Part shown: piece after piece, positions 41,328 to 54,090 of the stretch
How the letters are laid out: every line of letters begins with the position of its first letter
Position numbering within the stretch: the first letter of the stretch is position 1
Source of the DNA: Parasponia andersonii
Lineage: Eukaryota; Streptophyta; Magnoliopsida; Rosales; Cannabaceae
Assembly (NCBI GenBank): GCA_002914805.1
Contig: JXTB01000224.1
Coordinates: forward strand, 499,093-563,092
Length of the DNA: 64,000 nt
Reading direction: 5' to 3'
Position numbers and translations under genes: made by a program
Notes under the pieces: model-generated
Databases searched by the model: none
What the model was told of the DNA's origin: nothing
Seen by the model: the letters and a program-made list of their open reading frames with translations, nothing else

Positions 41328-44300
41328 TTACTTTTGCTTTGTTGGAGCTGTAACAGATTTTTTTATACAATCTACAATACCTTCACAATCAGCTTCAGGT
41401 AGTATACAAACAGCTTCATCTTCTAATTCATCTTCTGGGAATGAATGAGGGGACCGGAGGTTGCCATGAATTTGGCAGGCCTTCATGGTCTTGCAATGTT
41501 CAGCTTCATCATCTCTTATGTTCAGAAAGACATCGTACAGATTCTCTGGAAAATGGACAAGAATTGGACAGAAACTAATTTAGGCAGCATAATTTTACAG
41601 TTTGTTAGCATTATGGAAAATGGGTGAAGAAGGATGCTTTGAAATCATGTCATCAAAACTATTTTGACCAATTGCAATTCTTAACGAGGCCTGAACCCCA
41701 ATCTTGGAGCTCAATTTATGCCCAAGACTGGTAAGACAAATTTGAAAGTTGATCTACTTTCTTCACGGTAATATTGAAGCAAAGCTTAAAAATGTACCCT
41801 TACAGCTGTAGAGTTTGGAACCTTACCTATTTTTGGCCTCCGTGTGTTGGGAGGTCTGGAAGTTTGAAATTCATCTGGATAAAACATGGAGAGATGGTTA
41901 AATTTAAGATTACCGATTACCCATCAGAGAAACATAGGTAAAATAAGAAAAACTAACCAAATAAATACAAATCATCTCCCGTGTAGTATTTCACAGCAAC
42001 CTCCGGTGCAGGCAACTTTTTCAACTCATCTATAACAGGAAACAAAACACACCAGTATAATTGAAGTTGCACTATATGGTAAGCGTGAGCATATTTTACA
42101 ACAGATAAGTTGATGGAGATCATCTTCAACATTGTTGGACATATGTTTCTCTATTTCTTTTAAACAATATAAGGATAAGAAATCCATCTTTATACATTTC
42201 ATATGTAAACACCATCATGGAGTATAATTATATCAACCCAGATCATGTCATTGTACGCTCAAGTGATACTATTAGCTGCTAGATAATGTAATTTGTAACT
42301 CCTAAATTAATTATAAATGGGGCAATTATAATCATGTGGTATTTGTAAATTTCTCTGTGCCCTTACAAGATACACAAGGACTATGCAACTGCATGGAACT
42401 AACAGACGAAAAGAAAATCCGACTCCTACCTCCTTGAGCCTTGATGAATTTGTCATAAGTTGAATATGCATGGCTTTCTACGCATTCAGAAAAGTGATCT
42501 GTAATAGTTCATGAAACAAAATTTATTATACAAAGCATCTTGAAAATAAATCAACACATCCAACCAATAACCCAAAAAACTACACAAAGGCGTCCAGGCA
42601 CACTTAAAGAACAATCTTAAATGAAAATAAGAAATAAAATGTTCAATAGCTTTTCATCCTAATTATTCCATATAGACCAAAAGAAACCTAAAAATTTGCA
42701 ACATTCTCTCTGAAACTATTTTGCCCTTCATAAAAACCGAGTATCAGCAAGAAAATAACGCCACAAATTTCTTTAATAATGCATATACATTCTTCATCAT
42801 AATGGATTAATTTGATTTAAAATAACAGGAAGTTCTCATAACCATTAACTCACTCGGGATAATCAAATGAACTAGTTGCCAAGAGGTACATAACAGAGGC
42901 AGACAACAGTGAGACAGTAAAATTACGGATGCTCATACTCACATGCCATTCTTGGGCTTACGGCATACATGAGGACAGTCATAATATAGTAAAAAATCGC
43001 AATGTGCTGAGCAAGAAAGCGGTCGAACCACAAAGAGTTTCCCCCTAATTCCTGCAATTTGGTGCACAAGGAAATGTAGCATCAGGTACGAGCAATATTA
43101 GAGCATAAAAAAAGAGGCCTTCATCGTGTATAAAAGTTAATCTTTGTCTTCCCACTGATTATCTCCAATACTATGTGGAAGCCTTATTTATGATATCAAA
43201 CCTTCACTAATGCAGACCTAAACAATATGATGAAATTGTGAAACACCCCAACAAGCCCAGCCTCCCCTCCCCCAAAGAAAAAAAAAAAAAGAAAAAACAG
43301 AAACATGTTTTGTCTGGGAGAAATTATCTCGTATCAATATGAGAGGAACCTTACAGGAGAAATTTGTCTTGGTATAAATGAAAACATGAAAAAGCAAAAT
43401 GAATATTGCTACGGTCTAGGGAAGATATTAACCTCCATGATAAGCAAATGGTGCATCTCATTCCAGCTTTCAGCGAAATGCACTTTCAAATAATCTGCTC
43501 TTCTCCACCAACCAAAGCTCTCATACATGTGTAGAACAGACATAAACGCTGCCACAAATTGTAGGTCATAACTAACAGTCTCTATATTTCATAATGCAAA
43601 ATACAGCTGCACAATAAATCTCTTAACTCACTGTAACCAAAGATCAAATAAGAGAAAACCTAACATTTTTCTGAATACACAAATTTTCGTAGCAGAAAAA
43701 CCTTTCTAGAGAGAGACATACAAAGACAGAGGCAGAAACCACATAAAATAGAATGAAAAGAACTAGTTCTAAAGTAAGAAAGAAACTTCAAACTCTATAT
43801 TTTATTGAGTTCCAAGGAAGGAAGAAACTCAAACTTATCATGGGAATTATTAAAAAAAATAAATAATTATTGCACTTCTTTAACAAGCTAGGATGACCAC
43901 ATCTATGTACTGCTCCAAAGTATGATTGACCATACCTAAGCCTCTCAATAAGAAAAACTTCACTGTATTTTCAAGATGTAGATTCATTGTTCAAAAACTG
44001 ATGAAATGAAAAAGCAAAACCCTATAGCACTCACCAAAGTAAGGGACTCGGGCAATAGTTTCCAAAACGAAAAACCTAGCATAATTTCTGTCATGATACA
44101 AGGTGTCAAGTATCTTTATCACCGAGTCCTGGAATGATCATTAGAAACAAAAGAAAAAGACACAAATTATACCAAAACTCATTCACTTCCAATCGAGGCA
44201 AGAAGCTCCTTTGCCAACCTAAAAAGCCTCTTAAATCCCAAAAACAACCACAATAAACTAACTAAGAAGACATTTTAAAATTCCGGGGGACTAAGATTTA

Positions 44301-45070
44301 CCGTAAGGAAAACGTTCACAGATTGCTCAAACTTGACAACCCATGTCTCCAAATTACTTGAAGATGAGCTTCCGGGTGACTTCCCACTGCTTCTCTTCAC
44401 TTCATCCTGGGGTGAAGTTTTGGGCGGAAAGGACTCCTCCACTGCCACTTTCTCCTCATTATCTTGTAGAAGAGTAGCGTGGACTCTATATAACTTCCTA
44501 CACAACACAAAATTCTCCTTTAATAACATATCCCGGAAATTAAATTAAGGTTCCACACCCAGTTAATAGATGACACTGAAAATATAGACTTCTATAGCCA
44601 AAGTTTAACACCCACAAAGCTGAGACAAACCCGTTTCTCAAAGACCGCATGTTTAAATGGTAGCCGAAAAATTAGACGAAATTGCAAAGCTATCAACTCA
44701 GATTCACAACTCAAAGTTTCTTTCTTTAATTGAGAAAAATCCATAATCTTTCTAATACCACACCACTTTCTTTCTCTAACCTACCAATTTTTCTCATAAA
44801 TCAATATGCACAAGCCATATATTCCCTCTTCCCATCAAACGACAGAAAGAAACACAAAAACGACGATCACTAACATTCCCATTCCGATTGGAATTGAAAC
44901 CAAAGAATTACGTACCAAGAAAGCCATGGACGGGCAGAACGGGGATTTTGAGGAATAGGGGAGAGGGAGTAGCTAGAAGAAGAAGCGGAATTAAGACCAT
45001 AGTTCCTTGGTTTGGAAGAGCGCAAAGAAGATGAGAATGCGAACACTGGAGAAGACAAAGTGGTCGCCAT
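41328..45070 (-). CDS. PTOX: Plastid terminal oxidase (PTOX, IMMUTANS), 9 exons
   Basis: Di-iron plastoquinol oxidase of chloroplast membranes that passes electrons from plastoquinol to O2, needed for carotenoid desaturation and chlororespiration. Minus-strand exons: 44916-45070, 44302-44497, 44035-44128, 43433-43548, 42943-43051, 42430-42498, 41958-42029, 41827-41874, 41328-41545. They join in frame to 358 residues (Arabidopsis IMMUTANS 351, also nine exons). The N-terminus is Ser-rich and acid-poor, a chloroplast transit peptide. The six iron ligands are in place: E140 (LETIARVPYF), E179 and H182 (NEMHHL), E231 (SECVESHA), E300 and H303 (RDDEAEHC). Exon 8 encodes DEFQTSRPPNTRRPKI, the insertion that separates PTOX from mitochondrial AOX. 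All introns are GT-AG. The ATG lies only about 530 bases from that of the divergent MULE transposase. It appears intact. Confidence 0.97.
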
Positions 45071-45598
45071 TTTCGACTGCCGAACTAGCCCAGCTGAGAG
45101 AGAGATTAAACGAAAATTAAAGAAAAATCAAAGTTTGAAATATATTACATGGGAGAAATTGGTAACCGCCGTTACAATCGATCACGGGAAATAGAAAATA
45201 GTGTCAAATTTACATTTCTCTTTAACCAGAAATTTGGTATAACTGAGGTATATTTGCAAAGAGAAAGGGTTTTTTGTCGCTTTGTTGGAGAAGGTGGGCG
45301 GCCGTATTGGGGAGATATTCTGTGTGTGCCCACTGGTTTGTTTGGTTTTGGATACTTGGTTTTAGTGGGCCTAAAAGTTATTTTCCTGGGATTAGGATAA
45401 AAATACGAACATTTTAATAACTAATGCCATTTTTTCGACCGTTCTATTAAGCTTAGCTTTGCGTACAACCTTGAGTGTCATTTTTGAAAAAAGTTAAAAC
45501 GAAAAGAACGAAACCAGTAAAACAGAAGAAATAGAGTGGAGGGACTAGCTGCGAAGGATAAAAAAAATCACAGTAAGACAATCAATCGAGAACGAGTA
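45071..45598. promoter_or_regulatory. Divergent spacer between PTOX and the MULE transposase
   Basis: This 528-bp interval separates the two outward-facing start codons, so the PTOX promoter lies here, close to or overlapping the MULE left end. The end of the MULE was not defined by a terminal inverted repeat. Confidence 0.45.
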
Positions 45599-48500
45599 AT
45601 GGAAAATTCAAACCCAAAATCGCGAGCAATTGAGCTTAGTTTCCTTCAACTCAAGTGCATTGTAAGGATTCTTGATATTGAATTTAGTTTCTAATTTAAT
45701 TCATATTTGAAATTTTGAGTTCTTTGAATTGAAATCTGAAGATAGTATATGTTCATCGTCAAAAATCTAAAATAAAAAATGGTCTACATTCTTCATTTAA
45801 AATATAAAAATTAGAAAATATTTATTAGATTATTTATGTCGAAATTGGTTTTTTTATATATTTGGTGTCAAAATTTACTTCAGATTTCTTCGCTTTTGAT
45901 CTTAAAATGAAGCTATGTTTTTTGCGAATTTGTTTCGGCGAAATTAGATAGTGGTTTTTTTTAGAAAATGTCATTCATTTTTTCAGGTTTCTAAGATGTT
46001 TGCTGTCAAAAATGAAAGCTAGTTTCTCCTTTTTTTTTTTTGGTAAAATTTCAAGAAACTAAATTACATACAGGTTTCATACAACCTTTTTTTTTCTTCA
46101 AAATATGACTCTGTAATTCAATATTACATATTTACGGGTTTCTAAGTTGCTTAGTTTCTAACTTTTGGAATAGTTTCAAATTTATATGAATTTGGAACTG
46201 AATTGGGTATTTTAGAATGTTAGATATTATAACTAGGGACTAGTTTCTTAGTTCTTGGTGTTACAATTAAGTGTTGGTTAAAAGGTAGCTCAATAGTGGC
46301 CCTAATTTATTAGTGTTGAAATGTAGGAATCTAAATAAATAACTACTTTCTTGTAAAAGAATTATTGAGTGGAAACTAGTTACTAATTTATTTTTTAATA
46401 ATTGTTTTCTAGATTTTTTTACTTTCAAACTTGGAAAGTAGTATCTAAATTACTTGGTCTTAAAATTAGAGATTTATTGGGGGTTAATAGTTAGTTTGTG
46501 TATATGGCATGGTTTCTAATTAATATGGTGTTAAAATTAGAGAGTGGTGTACTACTTTTTTGGGGTTAAAGGTTAATAGGTGGCTTGGTTTAGTTTCCTA
46601 GTGTTAACAATAAGATGATGCCTAATATTGTTAAACAGTATTTAACATGGGAAATGCTTATTGGATTTTAGGCTTCATGTTGTCCAAATCAGTTAATGAT
46701 TTCTGACTTATTTGATGACAAAATTAAGATCAGATTTCTACATTTTTGGTTGTCAAAACTTGGCTATGAGTGTGTGTTTTTGGATAATAAGTTTTAATCC
46801 TTATGGTTTTTGTGATTAAATTGGCCACAAAGCATACTTGAAACAAGTCATTTTGTATAATAAACCAAACTGGTTTATGCAGAATATCTTGTAGTTACAA
46901 GAAACCGAACTGATTTTTAAGAAATCTTTGTGGTTTCTAATGATTTAGTTAGCTACAGGTCATCCTGCATACAGGAAAAGAATCTGGTTTTCAAAAATTT
47001 TTTGTAGTTTTCTGTTATATAATTTCAGAATTAACTTAGTAATTGGTTTCTAATTTCTGGTTACAGATTAGCGAAATGCATACTACAACATTCTTTGTAC
47101 AACATGATAGAAAATGGAATCAGAATAACGACTATGTCAACTTCAAGATGACAGGAATACTTGTTCCACCTAACTGTGGCTTTCAAAACTTACTGCAGTT
47201 GCTATCAAGAGAGCTAAATTTGAATCTCATAGTAAAAAATTCAACTATTGAGTACCAAGTTAGTAAGGGGAAACCAATTATGAAAATACATAATGATGGC
47301 ATAATGGAGTTCTATTTGCAATTGAAGAAAAATGATGGAAACCAGCTAGTTTTCCCATATGCATTATAGTAGCAAGTGACTCAACAATTAGAGATAATTT
47401 GCTAGATGAAATGATGACAAATTCAAGTACTATTTTTTCAATACAATCAAATGAATACATGGATGTGAACACGTTACCAGATTTTGTGGAGCTAAGGAAT
47501 AACTTTGCAGAAGAATTACTAGAAAATGAAGACGAAGAAATAAAGGAAGTACAGAAAATAATGAATACAAAAGTAATCTCAAACCCAAAGATCTTAGAGG
47601 TTAAGAAGGGGCAAATATACAAGGATAAGGAAGTCCTGACAAATGCTTTGAAATATTATGCAATAATAAATCATTTTCGCTGTAGGATACACAAATCTTA
47701 CAAAAAGGACTATGAGCTGCTATGTCGGGATCCAAAATGTAAATGGTATTTCAGAGGTTTAAGGAATGTTAAAACTAATATATACATAGTCAGAAAATAT
47801 TACCCAGTACACACTTGTTCATTAGACATAATACAGGAAGAGTATCAGTAAGCAAGCACTTCATTGGTCAAATTCTTGAGTATAAAAACCATATATACAC
47901 CTAGTGATAGTGTTAAGGATACGATGAATGATTATGGTATGTCTCTGTATTACAAAAAGCATAGAGGTCAAGAGAAAAAACTATGCAGATAGTGAGAGGG
48001 AAACCAAATAAGTCGTATATAGAATTACCCAATTATCTATACATGTTGAAGCAAAAGAACCCAGGAACAGTGGCTATAATAAAAGTGGACCAAAATGGTT
48101 TATTCAAATATATGTTCATAGCACTAGGAGCTTCAATACAAGGATGGCTACATTGTAAACTAGTAATAGTTGTAGATGCTACAGGTAGGAAAGCTGAATA
48201 TGGAGGATGCCTACTAACAGCATGTACAAAAGATGCCAATGAGAATACATTCCCACTTGCATATAAGATAAGTGATTCTGAAAAATGATAACTATTGGGA
48301 ATGATTTTTTAGGAAACTAAAGGCAACTTTTGGAGAACATGATGAGTTATGCATCATTTCAGACCGAAATGAAAGTATTTTGAAAGTTGTCTCAACTGTT
48401 TTTCCAAGTGCAACACACGGAGCATGCATGTATCAACTTTTAAATAATCTAAAGATTAATTTCAAGACCCCTTCAATAGAAACCAGAGAAGCCTTTCTTG

Positions 48501-49408
48501 CTACAGCTAGAGCTTATACGATGATGGAGTTTGAGCATAACATGGAAAAACTAAACCACATTTATAGAGGGATCCGACCTTATCTAGAGGAAGTTAGTTT
48601 CTCTAAATAGGTTAGGTTATATTCTACAAATAGAAGATATACATTCATGACTTCGAACATAGCAGAGTCCATGAATGCAGCCAACAATACTACAAGGCAT
48701 CTACCAATTGCTCCATTAGTTGAATGCTTGAGAAGTTTGACTCAAAATTGATCTTGAAAACACAAAAGCAAGGCACTTGCACTAGGGATAAAGCTTGCAA
48801 CCAAACCAAACAAGATATTGACCCAAAACTATGTTAAATTAATAAGAATGAAGGTACATATAAAACTACTTCTATACTTGAAAAGAAAGAAAAGAAACTA
48901 CGAAATGGAAATTGAAATGGTTTCCTAAAATCAATTATAGATTTGATTAATTTTTTTGTTATTAAATTTTCAGGTTCTACGAGCGAGTGAAATAATTTTC
49001 GAAGTTAATGAAGGGAAAAATTCATTTGAAATGAATTTAGAGGAAAAAACTTGCTCGTGCAATCAGTTCCGAATGGATGAGCTACCATGCAGTCATCATG
49101 TAATGATGATATTTGCAAAAAAGCATTTAAGTAGTTATGATTATTGCTCAAAATACTACAAGAAAGAGATAACGCTAGCAACATATGAAGGAATTGCGCA
49201 TCCAGTTGGAAACCCAAAAGAATGGACCATACCAAATTCCATTTCAAATATCAAACTTAAAGCACCAAAAGGAAAGCAGAAAGCATGAAGACCAAAGAAG
49301 AAAAGAATTCCAAAAATAAGGTATGGAAGGTGCAAGGAGTACGGATATAATAGAGCAACATGTAAAAATCCACTAATTTTAGAAGCAAAACAATCAAAGA
49401 ATAATTAA
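45599..49408 (+). pseudogene. MuDR-type MULE transposase, decayed
   Basis: A first exon at 45599-45661 (21 codons, then GTAAGG) joins in frame to 47067 (after ttacag), giving ISEMHTTTFFVQHDRKW, the N-terminal domain of MULE transposases. A frameshift near 47369 precedes the MuDR DNA-binding-like domain (KGQIYKDKEVLTNALKYYAI, then a CRDPKCKWYFRG zinc-binding motif, 47600-47770). The catalytic core has VVDATGRKAEYGG near 48170 (first Asp) and ISDRNESI near 48355 (second Asp). After an intron ending at 48972 comes a SWIM zinc finger (CSCNQFRMDELPCSHHVM, 49050-49105) and a C-terminal zinc knuckle (RCKEYGYNRATCKNP). Stops and frameshifts at about 47369, 47850, 47982, 48288 and 48610 make it inactive. 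Confidence 0.85.
46845..47050. repeat. GGTTTC/GAAACC motif array, MULE left part
   Basis: Repeats of a roughly 75-bp degenerate unit ('tttgtggtttctaatgatttagttagctacaggtc...') within the long first intron of the transposase. Weaker versions extend back to about 45820 as 'ggtgttaaaattag' and 'agtttcta' words. Confidence 0.65.
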
Positions 49409-49479
49409 ATATTTTGCTAGAATTTATGAACAAAAACAGATTTGGAAACCATTTCATTTACTTGTAGAAACCTATTTTT

Positions 49480-50200
49480 AGAATTCATGATTACTTCTGG
49501 AATCTTATTGATCTCTTACTATTAGAAAATTCTAATAGCAGCAAGGGCTTTAGGTTTTTCACTTTGAATTTTGTCTACGTTTTCCTGTTATTTACTTAGT
49601 TAGAGGTCTCTCTGGAAAGAAAAAATCAAACTAATTTAAAGGAAACTCTTTTAGTTTCTGGTGATTAACTTAGTTACAGGTCTTTCTACAAAGAGGAAAC
49701 TAAACTGGTTTCCAGAAAACTCTTATGGTTTCTATTGTTTTAATTATTTACAGTGGATTTTTCAAAGAGGAAAAAAATTAGTTTCAGGGTTTCTGATGAT
49801 TTCACTATCCACAGAACATTTTGCAAAAAGAAACCACATCAATTTCCATAAAACCATTGTAAAGGGTATTTAGCTACATTAAAACCAAACTGGTGTCTAG
49901 AATACCTTTGTGCTTTCCTTTGTATCAAAAGCAATATTCACAATAATAGAAACATGACCAACTTTGTAATAATGAAACATTATATAAATTTTCAATATTG
50001 ATAGACAAACTTAACTCATGTTTAGCCCTAAATTAAAAAAGTTACTAGTTTATGAATACAAAAATAGGTTCATAGTTTCTGAGTCATAGTTTCTATGAAA
50101 ACATATTTCTCATTCATGGTTTCTCGTCAAATCTCATATTTCAAAATGGAAAACTAAACTGGTTTCTTCTATTTAACTGTTGGGTTTTTGATTTCCAATA
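49480..50200. repeat. GGTTTC/GAAACC motif array between the two convergent genes
   Basis: At least four tandem degenerate units of about 70-75 bp, beginning near 49643, 49718, 49788 and 49855, each with an 'agtttctggtgatt' word, a 'ttacag' word and a 'gaaac.aaactggtttcc' word. Confidence 0.7.
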
Positions 50201-50611
50201 TAGATATTCAGAATTTCTAATCTAGAAACTTGATATATTACTAAAGACAAATTAAAATTACAAAAGTACTACAATATCCATACTGATAAAATATTAAAGA
50301 AAAAAGTTCCATCAACCATAGCCATAATATGAAAAGTCTAAACAATAAATTGTCATGTTTTTGTATTCTTCATCTTCTTGGAAAGTCGTCCTTTAAAATC
50401 AAGTTCAGACTCGTAACCTTTAATCTGCTTCTTCCTCCTATGTATATAAAGTTCCACTAACAACTTGTTTCAATAATTTTGAACTTGAAAATTCTTCTTC
50501 AACTCATCAAGCATATCATGAATAAAGTACTCAGCATAGACAATGACAAAAACACCACAATCACTATATACAAATAAAACAAAAGACAAACAAAAGAAAC
50601 TAGATCACCAG

Positions 50612-50670
<59 letters not shown>

Positions 50671-50681
50671 NAAAAAAAAAA
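50612..50681. repeat. 70-base poly(A) run with one N
   Basis: Lies inside the last intron of the Ulp1-like gene (as poly-T on the coding strand). The N at 50671 suggests an assembly-limited homopolymer, so its true length is unknown. Confidence 0.9.
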
Positions 50682-51329
50682 TACGTACTTAACTTGTTAC
50701 TCAGGGAGTCCTTCAACCATGTCAATCTCAAAAGGGTCAGTGGATTTCTTGTTTGTATAAAACTCAGAAGAAAGGTTAAGATCTTTCCGAGCAAAAAAGA
50801 AACCAACCAATTCTAAGAAGTAAGTAAGCAAAAATGAAAAGCAACTAATAGTCCTCAAAGCTTTACCCTCATTCAGTTTATCCCTTAAAGAATTAAATAT
50901 ATTAAGACACCTATTGTGAATATCAAAATAAACAAGAATCTAATGTTCCATAGAATCAACATGCACCAGCATCAAAACTAGGTCAACATCAATCCAAAGG
51001 GTATTGCAATGCATGTAGTAGCCCAAAATATACTCAACAATAATATCTTCCATGTTGAAAATAGGAAGATTGGATTTTTTTTTTTGCCTAAAAGCTTTGA
51101 TATAAGAACTTTAAATGTTAATCAAAGTGAGTATCTATAGTAGTTATCCTCAACTTAATGTCTTTGTTGCACTTTATTTTCTTATGTAAGTAGAAACAAA
51201 CATTCATATGCTAGGAAAACAAAAAGAAAAAAGAGAAAGAGCATGTGAGTAAAAGCCAAAAAAAAAGAATATAAATTTTGGATATCAAGAAAAAAAAAAC
51301 ATAATTTCTAGAACAATAAAAAGGTTATC

Positions 51330-51520
51330 AAACAATATTGGTTTCCTGGAAACCAATAAGAAACCACTGTGGTTTCCTGGAAACTAACATAATTTTCTGT
51401 TAGTTTCCATGAAACCAATGAAAACCATAGTGGTTTCCATTTGTCTCCTATTGGTTTCCCAGAAATAATAAGAAATTAATGTGATTTCTTGAACATCATT
51501 TTGGTTTCTATTTATCTCGT
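51330..51520. repeat. Dense GGTTTCC/GGAAACC palindromic array
   Basis: Alternating direct and inverted GGTTTCC words every 10-25 bases in an intron of the Ulp1-like gene. It includes a 21-bp palindrome at 51337-51357, attggtttcc-t-ggaaaccaat, perfect in both 10-base arms. Confidence 0.85.
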
Positions 51521-52377
51521 GTTGGTAATCAAAATAGTACCTATTTAAAATTATTAATTTCAAGAAATGAAAATATTTACTAAAAAGAAACCAAACTCTA
51601 ATGAAACAAAACATGTTGCATACTATCAGCATATAAATTAAAAAGAAAAGAAACTAAATTTTTAGACAAGAATGAAAGAAAAAAAAACTTACAAAGCAAT
51701 TAAGAATTTTTTTTTTGTAACTCATATCATAAAACCATATATACAAATCAACTTTGTCGATTGTAAATTCAAAAGATTTCTCGAGTGTGTTAGCCTTCTT
51801 TGAATAGAATATTATCCTAAATAAAGTAATAAAATAAAACTATTAAAACAAAAATAATATAATATAAAATATTTATAAATATATCTTAAAAAGATAACAT
51901 TATACTTTCTTGTTTCTAAAATTAAGATCTTTATCTACAAAATCAACAAATTCCTTCTACCAAATTGTATTAGGAGGCTTCATGAACTCCATAGAAAATA
52001 CAGATAAACCTTTCACTTTTCTTAACATGATCTTCTCGTTCAGCTTTTCAACAGGCTCGGAAGAAGATTCAATCTGAACTAAGGCACCTGAAGAACCAAT
52101 CTGAGCAAAATCGGCTGAAGAACCAAACTCATTAATAAACAGCGACCTCAATTGAGCACCCAGTTTGGTTTCTCTTTTTGGTAAAACTGGAGTCTTCAAA
52201 GAAGATTCTGACACTTTTGAATACTCCTCTATAGTATTTTTAATGCATGTATTAATAGTATCATCATCTAAATTGGTAAAAAATTCGTCATCCTTAAAAT
52301 ATATAATCATGAACTTATTATTAAATTAAAAGCAGTAGAAAACCTATTTAGTTTCTTATAGAAAAACATATTCATAC

Positions 52378-53857
52378 CTTTTTAGCAATGGGATCATAAC
52401 TATTAATATTTTCTTTGTTGCCATCCTTGGATGAATTGTCAGAATCATGAAAGAAAAAAATAGCTTGGTTTCCACTTAATTGTTTCCAAGAAACCAAAGT
52501 AGATACTAATCAAAGACTATGTCATCTGGAAATCAACATGGTTTCTAAGAAAACATGATGGTTACTTGTTAAGAAACCAACAACTAGAAACCATAACCAT
52601 CAGCAAACTAGACAATTGGTTTCTAGGAACATATCAAATACAGATTCCAAATATAGTAACTCAGCAAACAATTAAATACTAATTACAGAAAGAAGGCATA
52701 TTTATACCTTATCATCATTGCCATCCTTAGCAGAATTGTCAACACCCTAAAAAAAATTAATATATATAGCAACTTGGATTCCGCTTAATGGTTTTTTAGA
52801 AACCATAGTAGTTACTAGTTAACATATTTAGTTTTTTGAACCATAATATAAAATAGATACCTTATCAGCAATGTTATCACTGTCGTCAATCTCATCTTCC
52901 TTGCCATCATTGGCAAATTTGTCAATAGCCTGAAAAAAATTAAAAAAAAAAACTCAAGAAGGCAACTCAATTACCATTCAATGGTTTCTACGAAATTATA
53001 GTGATTACTGGTCTATTACCTTACACGCTCCTTTATTAGGATCATCCTTATCATCTTTATCATTTTTCTCATGCTTTCCCTCATCTTTATCATCAGTGTC
53101 ATCCTCATTATCTTCCTTCTCTTCTTCTTTACTTTTTTCAGCATTCTTCTCCTCCTCATCACCATCTTTCATAGCATCTTTATCTTCATCAATAGACTTA
53201 ATACCCTGAAAATAAAAAAGAAGAAACACAATATTAAAAAAAAGAAAAATAAACCGAAAAGAAACCATGATAGTTTCTAGAATAAATCAGTATATCTCAA
53301 CTTCTAAGTGATCATCATCAGGAATAAAACCAGGAGTAATGACATCATCTACAATAATATCAGCATCAGGACATCAGCCTAGTTAAAAAATGGGGGAAAA
53401 AAAGCTTAAAACATTTAGCTGAAATATTGAAAAAAGAAAGAAAAAACCAAAAAGAAACTAAGCCATCTATTTTGACCTTGTTCTTATCATTGACTTCAAA
53501 ATTCTTATCAGCTTCATCTACCTGAGGTGATTCTTTCACATTTTCTTCCTCTATAGGTACATCAATATCCATTAAAATATTTTTACTTACGTTGTCATTA
53601 TCCTAAAAATATTTAAGAAACAAAATAAATCTATAAAAACTTTATTGGTAGGCCAAAAAAAAACAACAAAAGCCTATAAAAAATGCCATACCCTCAATAA
53701 TTCATTCATTATCAGAACAAGGAACATGAGCCTGAAAAGAAACAACAAAAAAGTCAATAAGAAAATTAAAAACAAAAATGAAAACAAAAAATAGTTAAAA
53801 AGATAATACCATTCCCATATTATCGTCTCCAACAACATTTGGAAAATGATTAATAAC
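52378..53857 (-). repeat. Array of phase-0 acidic micro-exons
   Basis: Minus-strand exons, each bounded by AG and GT and each starting and ending in phase 0: 53810-53857 (16 codons), 53477-53602 (42), 53020-53205 (62), 52861-52929 (23), 52708-52746 (13), with damaged ones at 53692-53731, 53302-53378 and 52378-52448. They encode Asp, Glu and Lys rich peptides with a recurring start such as GVDNSAKDGNDDK, AIDKFANDGKED and DSDNSSKDGNKE. The intervening introns also resemble one another and hold GGTTTC words, so exon plus intron was multiplied as one module. Confidence 0.75.
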
Positions 53858-54090
53858 CTGATGAAATAATAATAATAATAATAATGTAATAGCAAGACAT
53901 AAGAAAAAAAATGATTTCCAGTTAAGGATTTCTAGGAAAAAAATAGTTATTGGTCTATTTTTAGCTTTCCAGAAACCAGCAAAATTTCCTAGAAACCAAG
54001 ATGGTTCATACACATAGGGTTTCTAGGAAACTACAAAGGTTTCTAAGAAATACCAATAATTCCAAGAAACTCCCAAAGTTTCCAGAAAAT
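52470..54090. repeat. GGTTTC motif clusters in introns of the micro-exon array
   Basis: Clusters near 52470-52640, 52785-52840, 52975-53010 and 53920-54090, each with one or more ggtttcta or gaaacca words and a shared 'gtgattactggtctatt'-like stretch before the next exon. Confidence 0.65.

Noticed and set aside
53005-53280. Overlapping open frames on both strands at the acidic exon
   Set aside because: The plus-strand frame is the hydrophobic shadow of the Asp/Glu/Lys codons; splice signals and context support only the minus-strand exon.
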